A DNA stretch of 36,530 bases. Source: an uncultured Bacilli bacterium. GTDB taxonomy: Bacteria; Bacillota_I; Bacilli_A; RF39; UBA660. The position numbers and the translations under genes are program-made. Where the stretch lies: contig CAKOMQ010000011.1 in the NCBI GenBank assembly GCA_934096715.1, positions 1 to 36,530 of the forward strand. Reading direction: 5' to 3'. The notes beneath the pieces are model-generated. The model was not told the origin of the DNA. It saw only the letters and a program-made list of their open reading frames with translations, and did not search any database. Below are positions 23,264 through 29,757 of the stretch, in pieces (positions within the stretch are counted from its first letter, which is position 1; each line of letters starts with the position of its first letter).

Positions 23264-23635
23264 TTAATCTTTTGAAATTACTATTTTTTTAACATCTGGT
23301 AATTTAGCTGGCTCACTAGGTAACATAACATCAGATGAAGTAATAGTTACTTTTTGATTAACTTTTAATTTATCTGCAGTAGAATCTTCATTATTATAAA
23401 TTATTTTTGTATCTTTATTTATTTCAAATTCATACTCTTCAGTGTATTCTTTTTTCTTTTTATTATATTCTTCCACTAAAACAGTATATACATTATTATT
23501 TACTGTCACTTCTTTAATTCTTGCTTCAAAAACTAATTCTTTCGCTTTTGGAACATAATTTGTATATACGAAGTATCCTAATCCTGCAAGAATAACTACT
23601 GCTATAACTATTTTTGTGAGTATATCTTTTTTCAT
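23264..23635 (-). CDS. Small membrane-anchored protein (element cargo)
   Basis: 123 residues. It has a basic N-terminus, one membrane helix (about 8-27) and an extracellular beta-rich domain of about 90 residues. That domain contains VTVNNNVYTVLVEEYN, a Lys/Glu-rich strand, DSTADKLKVNQKVTITSS and a final strand KKIVISKD. The pattern loosely recalls DUF3221/YobA-like or OB-like domains; I would not assign it. It is the second gene of the minus-strand cargo pair, 40 bp after the peptidase gene, and ends at a strong terminator. Confidence 0.7.
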   Translation of the reverse strand: MKKDILTKIVIAVVILAGLGYFVYTNYVPKAKELVFEARIKEVTVNNNVYTVLVEEYNKKKKEYTEEYEFEINKDTKIIYNNEDSTADKLKVNQKVTITSSDVMLPSEPAKLPDVKKIVISKD

Positions 23636-23675
23636 TTCTTCTCTCCTTTCCCAAATTAATTTAATTAAACATATA

Positions 23676-25022
23676 TTATAAGAATCTATCCCAATAATAT
23701 CTTCCTGTATTAGATAATATGTTATAGTGTTCTTTAATTTGTGAACTTATTAATTTTGCTTTTTTATTTATTGGAGTACCATCATCATAATAATCTTTTG
23801 CAAAAGTTCTTGACATCAAATCTGAAAATAATACTGCTCGATCTTCCAAATAATTTGTTTTTCCATAAGTTGATAAGAAATAAGCATTATCTACACTTGT
23901 ATAATAGTAAACATAATCATTACTTGTATCTCCATATGTAAAACCTACTGGATTTACATCTTTCATAGTATTATTTATATCAATTGGATATCCTTTAACT
24001 TTTATATAAGAATCTATATAATGCATTATTTCATGATTTAAAGTATTCTCAAATAATCTTGCTGGCGAAATCATTATTTTAACATCACTTTTATCTTTTG
24101 CATCAGTAAGTCCTGAAACACTACCACTAATATTATTTACTAAGTAAATAGTTAAAGGCATTCCATAATCTTTCATTTCCTTAAAAAAACCATTTGGATA
24201 ATTTTTAAGAGTTTTATCTATTTTTACAAGACAATTATTTATCTTATCATCGTTGTTTAGTTTATCTAAACCATACCCATTTATAGTATAATTTCCTAAC
24301 TCATTTTTATATGCTATTTTTACTGAATACTTATTTTGAAGTTGTTTTCTATACTCATTATTTTTCTCTGCTTGTGTTTTTTCTACAACAGTTGGCTTTT
24401 CTTCTGGTAAAACAGTATTTTTGTTATTATTGTTGTTTGTATTATTATTTGTTTTCTTATTAGATTTATTAGTATTAGTACTTCCATTGTTGTTATTTAC
24501 ATTAGTATTATCTTTAGGATTGTTTGTTTTAGAACTATCAACCTTATTCTCTTCTTCTTCCCAAACAGCATAAAGTGTAGTGTCTTCTGAAAGTAATACA
24601 TTGTTATATATAGGAGTTTCGTTTTTATCAACCCATCCTTTAAAAATATAACCTTTAAATGTAGGGTCTTCTGGAAGTATAAGCTCAGTGTCCTTACTAA
24701 TAGTAATACTTTCTATTTTACTTCCACCTTTAGTATCGAATGTAATTGTTATTGTATTACTTGTTTCTTCCTTTTTTACATTACTCTCTTTAATAGGGCA
24801 ACTATATTTAGTTGTTTTTAAAACTGTTTTAGTTTTACCATTAGAACATTTATAAGTATTTGTAAATATTCCTTTATCTTTATAAACAGTAGAATCATCA
24901 ATATTATACTCTCTAATTTTAATTATTGGACTACTACTGAAAGATAGAGCAATTATAAAATCTAAAAGTATTAAGCCTATTATAGAACACATTAGAATTA
25001 TTATTAATTTACTCTTTTTCAT
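23676..25022 (-). CDS. Surface zinc metallopeptidase with InlB-type repeat (element cargo)
   Basis: 448 residues with an N-terminal membrane anchor (about 6-29). A Listeria-Bacteroides/InlB-type repeat spans about 91-155 (FDTKGGSKI, LPEDPTFKGYIFKGW, LLSEDTTLYAVW). A long Asn/Thr-rich linker follows (about 165-205). The C-terminal domain carries the zinc motif HEIMH (330-334) inside TLNHEIMHYIDSYI and an EDRAVLFSDLM segment (E393) that could give the third ligand, as in gluzincins. It sits outside the cell, tethered to the membrane. Cargo of the serine-recombinase element; substrate unknown. An AAGGAGGT ribosome site precedes the ATG. Confidence 0.85.
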   Translation of the reverse strand: MKKSKLIIILMCSIIGLILLDFIIALSFSSSPIIKIREYNIDDSTVYKDKGIFTNTYKCSNGKTKTVLKTTKYSCPIKESNVKKEETSNTITITFDTKGGSKIESITISKDTELILPEDPTFKGYIFKGWVDKNETPIYNNVLLSEDTTLYAVWEEEENKVDSSKTNNPKDNTNVNNNNGSTNTNKSNKKTNNNTNNNNNKNTVLPEEKPTVVEKTQAEKNNEYRKQLQNKYSVKIAYKNELGNYTINGYGLDKLNNDDKINNCLVKIDKTLKNYPNGFFKEMKDYGMPLTIYLVNNISGSVSGLTDAKDKSDVKIMISPARLFENTLNHEIMHYIDSYIKVKGYPIDINNTMKDVNPVGFTYGDTSNDYVYYYTSVDNAYFLSTYGKTNYLEDRAVLFSDLMSRTFAKDYYDDGTPINKKAKLISSQIKEHYNILSNTGRYYWDRFL

Positions 25023-25553
25023 TTTACCTCCTTATAAATAATAAACTAGATTTGATTTTTTTCTTGTGCATTAATTATATCAAATTTCTAAAGAAAAGTC
25101 ATTAATTAACCCCCTGAATTATTGTTTAATGTAAATTGTTAAATTAATTCTTTTAAAATATAAAGTGTTGAATTATTATAATTTTCGACAAAGAAAAAGA
25201 AATAAATCAACACGTTTATTGTTATAACATATTATTTTTATTTTCAAAATGTTTTTTTAAAATTAGATTTTATAAATTACTCTCATTTATTTTAGTCGAT
25301 TTATATAAATATAATAAATTACGTTATTTGATATATAACTTATTCAATGAAAATGAACAAGACATTATAATGATGATACTTATTATAAGTTATGCATCTT
25401 TAATTAAAGGTATTCTAAATTAAACGATAGTAAAATATATTATAGTGATGGCAAAAATATTAATTTATTAAATACTGCTGTCAGAACATGTAAATAATTT
25501 TATTGAAAGTTAGAGTGAGAATTTTAAAAAATTAAATATGAAAGGGGTAAACA
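25023..25553. other. Intergenic region of the element (531 bp)
   Basis: Divergent region between the peptidase gene and the 41-residue gene. It holds the peptidase promoter and long A/T-rich DNA. An open frame without a start codon covers 25172-25423 (about 83 codons, ending ASLIKGILN). A second short frame follows (ending TAVRTCK at about 25496). They may be debris of a lost gene or chance in A/T-rich DNA; I recognise no family. Confidence 0.5.
25074..25082 (-). promoter_or_regulatory. Extended -10 promoter of the peptidase gene
   Basis: Minus-strand TGATATAAT about 50 bp before the start codon at 25022. No good -35 at 16-18 bp was found, which is tolerated with an extended -10. Confidence 0.45.
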
Positions 25554-25679
25554 ATGACATACAATATTATTGATATCGTAGATAAAAATTTAGCTGATAC
25601 TAAATTAAAAGAAATAATTAATAAAAAATTGTATAAAATCATTGAACTAATGGATCTTAATGTTTATTATTCAGAATAG
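25554..25679 (+). CDS. 41-residue protein upstream of the recombinase
   Basis: 41 codons, ATG at 25554 to TAG, with a strong ribosome site AAAGGGG 6 bp upstream. The sequence starts MTYNIIDIVDKNLADTKLKE and is helical and acidic/basic mixed, no Cys and no membrane segment. It lies immediately before the serine recombinase gene on the same strand. Small proteins in that place are sometimes recombination directionality factors or regulators; this is context only. The good ribosome site and clean frame support a real gene. Confidence 0.65.
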   Translation: MTYNIIDIVDKNLADTKLKEIINKKLYKIIELMDLNVYYSE

Positions 25680-25700
25680 ATGTTTTAAGAGTATTGGTTA

Positions 25701-25720
25701 TAAGTTTAACTTAAAACTTA
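25701..25720 (+). promoter_or_regulatory. Perfect dyad before the recombinase gene
   Basis: TAAGTTT-AACTTA-AAACTTA: a 7-bp perfect inverted repeat, 30 bp before the recombinase start. It may be an operator or an RNA hairpin. Too A/T-rich and without a T-run to be a terminator. Confidence 0.35.
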
Positions 25721-25750
25721 ATTATTGCCTTGAGTTAGGGGGTAATAGTT

Positions 25751-27358
25751 ATGAATGAAATGGAGAGTTTTAAGAGTAAAAAAAACTTGCGAGTTGGTAT
25801 TTATTTAAGATTATCTAATGAAGATAGAGATAAAACTAATAAAGAACAGCCAAGCGAATCTATTAAAAATCAAAGAAATATGCTTATTGATTATATTAAT
25901 AGACATCCTGAATTTACATTAATAGATGAATACTTAGATGAAGACTTATCTGGTGCTGGAACTTATAGACCAGAATTTGAAAGACTTATTAAAGATTGTG
26001 AAAATAGAAAACTTGATATTGTAATATGTAAAAGTCAATCAAGATTCTCAAGAGATATGGAAATCGTTGAAAAATATATTAATAATAAGTTTAAAGAATG
26101 GAATATTAGATTTATTGGTTTATCTGATAATGCTGATACTCTAGTTTTAGGTAATAAGAAGTCAAGACAAATAAATGGTTTAGTTAATGAATGGTATTTA
26201 GAAGATGTCTCAAATAATATAAGAAGTGCTTTTAACTCCAAGATGAAGCAAGGAGAATTCATTTCTCCTTTTGCCTCTTTTGGTTATGAAATTGATCCTA
26301 ATAACAATAATAAATTATTAGTAGATCCAGTGGCTTCAGAAATTGTAAAAAATATCTATGATTTATATCTAACTGGGTTAGGTTTTACAGGTATTGCTAA
26401 ATACCTAAATACAAAAGAAATACCCTGTCCTTCTCTTTATAAATATAGAAAAGGAATCAAATTAAATGTAATAAGTAATAGACCACGTGAAGAAATAAAA
26501 TGGACTACAAATGTTATTAAAAAAATTCTAACAAACGAACTTTATTTAGGACATTTAATACAAGGTAAAAGAACTACAGTTAGTTATAAAAATCATAAAA
26601 TCAAAAATAAAGATAAAAGTGAATGGATAAGAACTTTAAATACTCATGAAGCAATTATTGATGAAGAAACATTTAATAAAGTACAAGCTGCTATGAAAGA
26701 AAGAACTAAACCAATGAAGAAAACTGGTACTGTCCATATCTTCTCTGGTAAGGTATTTTGTCTTGAATGTGAACATTGTATGAGAAAGAAAAATTCTTCT
26801 AAACACGAATATCTAGTTTGTTCTAATAATAGTAGTGGCTACGATGATTGTGATAATAAAAAAGGAATTAGATATGATGCGCTATCAAATTTAGTATTAG
26901 ATGCTATTAATAAAAAAATTAAAATGTATTATGATGAAAAAGAATTAGAAAAATTATTTTTTAAGAAAATTAATAATAAATTAAATAATAAAATTAATAA
27001 TTTAGAAAAAGAACTTAAAGATATTCAAAATAAAATTTCTAAAACAAGTAAATATTTAAAAAATATATACGAAGATAAGGTTGATAATATTATTACCATA
27101 GAACAGTTTAAATATTTAATGGTAAATTATAATAAAGATGAAGATTTTTACAAAGAGCAAATAATGTCTATTACTAAAAAAATAAATTATTATAAAATGA
27201 AACAATCTTCACAAAATTATAAAGATATATTTAAAAAATATCGAAATTTATCTAATTTAAATAGAATTATAATTGAGGAATTTATAGATAAAATATATAT
27301 TGGTAAATTTAATAATACAACAAAAAATAGAAATATTGAAATAAAATGGAATTTATAA
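25751..27358 (+). CDS. Large serine recombinase (site-specific integrase)
   Basis: 535 residues. The N-terminal resolvase domain has the catalytic Ser22 in GIYLRLSNED, KNQRNML, DEDLSGAGTYRPEFERL and KSQSRFSRD, the arginines of the active site. A recombinase domain follows (about 165-310, for example INGLVNEWYLED-like start, GFGYEIDP-type segment, IKKILTNELYLG). Then comes a zinc ribbon with CLECEHC and VCSNN...DDC, and a long coiled coil (about 400-490). This is the standard architecture of integrases of phages and integrative elements. The start at 25751 has ribosome site AGGGGGT. It is the only recombinase of the element and presumably catalyses both integration and excision. Confidence 0.95.
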   Translation: MNEMESFKSKKNLRVGIYLRLSNEDRDKTNKEQPSESIKNQRNMLIDYINRHPEFTLIDEYLDEDLSGAGTYRPEFERLIKDCENRKLDIVICKSQSRFSRDMEIVEKYINNKFKEWNIRFIGLSDNADTLVLGNKKSRQINGLVNEWYLEDVSNNIRSAFNSKMKQGEFISPFASFGYEIDPNNNNKLLVDPVASEIVKNIYDLYLTGLGFTGIAKYLNTKEIPCPSLYKYRKGIKLNVISNRPREEIKWTTNVIKKILTNELYLGHLIQGKRTTVSYKNHKIKNKDKSEWIRTLNTHEAIIDEETFNKVQAAMKERTKPMKKTGTVHIFSGKVFCLECEHCMRKKNSSKHEYLVCSNNSSGYDDCDNKKGIRYDALSNLVLDAINKKIKMYYDEKELEKLFFKKINNKLNNKINNLEKELKDIQNKISKTSKYLKNIYEDKVDNIITIEQFKYLMVNYNKDEDFYKEQIMSITKKINYYKMKQSSQNYKDIFKKYRNLSNLNRIIIEEFIDKIYIGKFNNTTKNRNIEIKWNL

Positions 27359-27363
27359 TATAA

Positions 27364-27528
27364 AAGTTTTTAATACCTAAATTAACTATAATATTGTTTA
27401 TAGTTAATAGTAAACGTGATATTATTTTTAGAAAGTGGGCAAATAAAATATTAAAAAATTATTTATTAGAAGGATATGTAGTTAATCAAAATAAAAAGTT
27501 AAACTTTGATAAAATATATATCCGTTAG
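27364..27528 (+). pseudogene. RhuM-family fragment
   Basis: A frame open from 27364 and closed by TAG at 27526-27528 without an ATG. Its end reads RDIIFRKWANKILKNYLLEG followed by YVVNQNKKLNFDKIYIR. The FRKWA-x-x-x-LKxYLxxGYVVN pattern is that of the RhuM (virulence RhuM) family. Only about 35-40 residues of a protein of over 300 remain, and the upstream part has no recognisable start. It is either a remnant left by earlier recombination or a short decayed gene inside the element. Confidence 0.6.
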
Positions 27529-27540
27529 GTTAAAAAAGGT

Positions 27541-27567
27541 GCTTGAATAAGGCATCAAGCAAGCCTT
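27541..27567 (+). terminator. Two competing hairpins at the element's right end
   Basis: GCTTGA/TCAAGC (27541-27560) and AAGGC/GCCTT (27549-27567) share bases, so only one can form. They lie between the RhuM-like remnant and the right core repeat. They may act as a weak terminator or as accessory sites for recombination; neither is shown. Confidence 0.35.
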
Positions 27568-27598
27568 TATAAATAGCAAAAAATGTCTTCACTATATT

Positions 27599-27608
27599 CA
27601 AAGAGTTG
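27599..27608 (+). repeat. Right attachment core (attR), CAAAGAGTTG
   Basis: Second copy of the 10-bp repeat. The ATPase frame resumes here as CAA AGA GTT GCT TTA ATA, exactly in phase with the left part. It is flanked to the left by ACTATATTCA, which pairs with the left-end sequence when the element is circularised. Confidence 0.85.
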
Positions 27609-27940
27609 CTTTAATAAGAACACTTGCCACTAAACCTGATTTGCTACTTTTAGATGAACCATTTTCTGCTTTAGATAGTCAAACTAGAATTATTATATGC
27701 AATGATGTATATAAAATCGTTCGAAAAGAAAAAAAAGCAGTAGTTCTTGTTACTCATAGTATTGAAGAAGCGATAATATTTGCAGATAAAGTTATTGTAC
27801 TAAGTAATAGACCTTCTAAAATTAAAAATATTTATGATATTAAGTTAGAAAAAAATAGTAATATCAACGAACGTCGTGAATCACTAGAATATACTAAATA
27901 TTTTAATTCTATATGGAAGGACTTAGATTTAGATGAGTAA
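27599..27940 (+). pseudogene. ABC importer ATPase, 3' part
   Basis: C-terminal part (codons for QRVALIRTLATKPD onward; 110 residues are unique to this side). It holds Walker B LLLLDEP, D-loop SALD and H-loop VTHS, ending with the SNRPSKI segment of the Ssu/Tau/ThiZ family. An internal ATG (27641) exists, but a fragment starting there lacks Walker A and the signature. It overlaps the permease gene by 8 bp, as expected of the original operon. Joined with 22768-23175 it would code for a normal 249-residue ATPase. Confidence 0.95.
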
Positions 27941-28721
27941 AGAACAAAAATATTATCTTAAATCATTAAAAAGAGAAAAATTACTAGTAGTATTTACACA
28001 AAGTATATTACTAATTATATTATTAGGCAGCTGGGAAATACTTGTTGAAAAAAATATTATAAATGGTTTTATATATTCATCTCCTAGTAGAATAATAAAA
28101 ACTATATATGAACTTTTTATAACAAATAATTTGTTTATACATATTTATGTTACTTTAAAAGAAGTGATAATTAGTTTTATACTTGGAATGATAATAAGTT
28201 TTATCCTAGCACTTATCTTATATGAATTTAAATTTATTGCTAAAGTAATAGATCCTTTTCTAACTATGCTTAATTCTTTGCCTAAAGTTGCTTTAGGACC
28301 ACTTATAATAATTATATTTGGCGCTAATATCAACAGTGTTATTATAATGGCTCTTCTTATTAGTTCTATTGTTAGTTTAATAACAATATATAATGGATTT
28401 AATAATACAGATCCTTATAGATTAAAGTTACTAAAGTCGTTTAATGCCAGTAAAATACAAATACTAAAAATACTAGTAATACCAAGTAGTTATCCTACTA
28501 TTATTACTAGTCTTAAACTGAACATATCTTTAACATTAATTGGTGTAATTATGGGAGAATTTTTAGTAAGTAAAGAAGGTATTGGATATTTAATTGTTTA
28601 TGGTAAGCAAGTATTCAATTTAGATTATGTTATGAGTGGAATAGTATTATTGGCTATTATAAGTTATATTATATATAAATTTATTATTTCAATAGAATTT
28701 AAGTTATTAAAAAACATATAA
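27933..28721 (+). CDS. ABC transporter permease (BPD type, ThiX/SsuC-like)
   Basis: 262 residues, six membrane segments. It is the membrane channel of an importer of the nitrate/sulfonate/thiamine-precursor class. The binding-protein-dependent motif is in the loop around LLKSFNASKIQILKILVIPS, and NSLPKVALGPLIIIIFG is the conserved segment of this class. The N-terminus is cytoplasmic and basic. The start overlaps the ATPase 3' end by 8 bp. A perfect 13-bp stem terminator follows the stop. With the ATPase gene interrupted, this permease probably has no working partner unless the element excises. Confidence 0.88.
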   Translation: MSKEQKYYLKSLKREKLLVVFTQSILLIILLGSWEILVEKNIINGFIYSSPSRIIKTIYELFITNNLFIHIYVTLKEVIISFILGMIISFILALILYEFKFIAKVIDPFLTMLNSLPKVALGPLIIIIFGANINSVIIMALLISSIVSLITIYNGFNNTDPYRLKLLKSFNASKIQILKILVIPSSYPTIITSLKLNISLTLIGVIMGEFLVSKEGIGYLIVYGKQVFNLDYVMSGIVLLAIISYIIYKFIISIEFKLLKNI

Positions 28722-28745
28722 GCTAACTTATTGCTTATATGTTTT
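28711..28745. terminator. Bidirectional terminator between permease and nusG
   Basis: Perfect 13-bp stem AAAACATATAAGC / GCTTATATGTTTT with a 9-base loop and A/T runs on both sides, between convergent genes. Confidence 0.8.
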
Positions 28746-29271
28746 TACTTACTTGATATACTTCAACATCTACATTTGTTTCTTGACCGAATAAGTCAAT
28801 AATAATGTTAAGTCTATTATTTTCTAAATCAATATTTTCAACTTTACCAGTCATACCAGTAAATGGTCCATCAACAATACTAACTGTATCGCCAACTTTT
28901 AATTCTTCTTCAACATTAACACGACTCATACCCATGTTAGCTAAGATACGATCGATTTCTTGTGGTAATAATGGTGTTGGTTTAGCACCACGACCACTTG
29001 ACCCGATAAATCCTGTAACTCCAGGAGTGTTACGTACGATGTACCAAGCTTCATCACTCATAACCATTTCAACTAAAATATATCCTGGAAACATTTTCTT
29101 TTGTTTTTCTTTTTTTACACCATTTTTTACTTCAACTTCAGTTGTTTCAGGAACGATTACTCTAAAGATATAATCTTGCATTCCCATAGATTCTGTTCTT
29201 GCTTCTAATTTTTCTTTTACTTTACTCTCATGTCCTGAGTAAGTATTAACAACATACCATAACTTTTCCAT
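28735..29271 (-). CDS. nusG: Transcription termination/antitermination factor NusG
   Basis: 178 residues. The N-terminal NGN domain has WYVVNTYSGHESKVKEKLEAR, FPGYILVEM and VRNTPGVTGFIGS. A C-terminal KOW domain (GDTVSIVDGPFTGMTGKV, about 125-178) follows. It binds RNA polymerase and couples transcription to translation. It directly follows secE (1 bp gap) as in most Firmicutes. Length and domains are normal. It reads toward the permease terminator. Confidence 0.96.
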   Translation of the reverse strand: MEKLWYVVNTYSGHESKVKEKLEARTESMGMQDYIFRVIVPETTEVEVKNGVKKEKQKKMFPGYILVEMVMSDEAWYIVRNTPGVTGFIGSSGRGAKPTPLLPQEIDRILANMGMSRVNVEEELKVGDTVSIVDGPFTGMTGKVENIDLENNRLNIIIDLFGQETNVDVEVYQVSKNI

Positions 29272-29272
29272 A

Positions 29273-29476
29273 TTAAGCTCCTACTACCATAGATAAAATT
29301 TTAGTTAATATTACAAAGAATATTGCAATAATGATGCAAAATATCAAAGTTGATATTGTATACTTTAACACTTCTTTTTTACTAGGCCACTTTAATAATT
29401 TAATTTCTTTTTTTACGCCTTTAACTAAACTTTCATGTTCTTTTTTGTTTTTTTCATTTTTTTTCTCTTTTGCCAT
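29273..29476 (-). CDS. secE: Preprotein translocase subunit SecE
   Basis: 67 residues, single membrane helix (about 44-62: TLIFCIIIAIFFVILTKIL) with the amphipathic helix before it and the conserved LKWPSKKEVLKYT. It is a Gram-positive-type short SecE and is followed directly by nusG. The ribosome site GGGAGG sits before the ATG. In other Bacilli rpmG (L33) precedes secE; here the upstream region has no such gene. Confidence 0.93.
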   Translation of the reverse strand: MAKEKKNEKNKKEHESLVKGVKKEIKLLKWPSKKEVLKYTISTLIFCIIIAIFFVILTKILSMVVGA

Positions 29477-29502
29477 ATTTAAAACCTCCCATATTGTTTC
29501 AA

Positions 29503-29521
29503 ATAAAAAACACTTTCGTGT
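29503..29521 (-). other. 5' leader hairpin of secE-nusG
   Basis: Minus-strand AACAC-GAAA-GTGTT followed by TTTTTATTT, immediately after the predicted transcription start. A terminator right at +1 is not expected to work, so it is more likely a 5' stabilising hairpin with a GNRA loop. Confidence 0.45.
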
Positions 29522-29529
29522 TCATATAT

Positions 29530-29558
29530 AATATAGCATAAATTACGCTTAATTTCAA
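29530..29558 (-). promoter_or_regulatory. Promoter of secE-nusG
   Basis: Minus-strand TTGAAA (29558-29553), 17-bp spacer, TATATT (29535-29530) with TGC before it (extended -10). The start site would be near 29523. The further upstream DNA to 29730 is A/T-rich and holds no gene I can support. Confidence 0.65.
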
Positions 29559-29732
29559 CCATTAAACGTTTATTTATGTTATATACGAATAGAATAACAT
29601 AATTGTTATTAGAAAAACGAGCGTCTTTTTTAAATTAAGCTTTATCACAGGCAAAATTTTAATACTTTTTCATGCTTCTTATTTATAATAACAATAGTTA
29701 TTTTATTAATTTAAATTTATATTTAGAAAACT

Positions 29733-29757
29733 AAAAACTACCCAAAGTAGTTTTTTA
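29733..29757. terminator. Terminator at the end of the Ca2+ ATPase gene
   Basis: Perfect 9-bp stem AAAAACTAC/GTAGTTTTT with a 5-base loop, overlapping the stop codon of the ATPase gene. The minus-strand side is followed by TTAGTTTTC and the stem is symmetrical enough to act both ways. Confidence 0.7.

Larger units (their letters stand above)
23176..27608. mobile_element. Serine-recombinase element inserted in ABC ATPase gene
   Basis: About 4.4 kb of DNA (23176 to 27598 plus one repeat copy) interrupts the ABC ATPase gene. The boundaries are the direct repeats CAAAGAGTTG at 23176-23185 and 27599-27608. Contents are a 123-residue membrane protein and a 448-residue surface peptidase on the minus strand, then a 41-residue gene and a large serine recombinase on the plus strand, and a RhuM-like remnant. 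No conjugation, replication or phage structural genes are present. The likely mechanism is site-specific integration and excision by the serine recombinase. Excision would restore the ATPase reading frame exactly. The evidence is junction sequences and frame; mobility itself is inferred. Confidence 0.92.

Noticed and set aside
29477..29754. rpmG or a tRNA gene upstream of secE
   Set aside because: No frame with the L33 cysteine pairs and no cloverleaf or T-loop GTTCRA sequence could be found; only promoter and hairpins.
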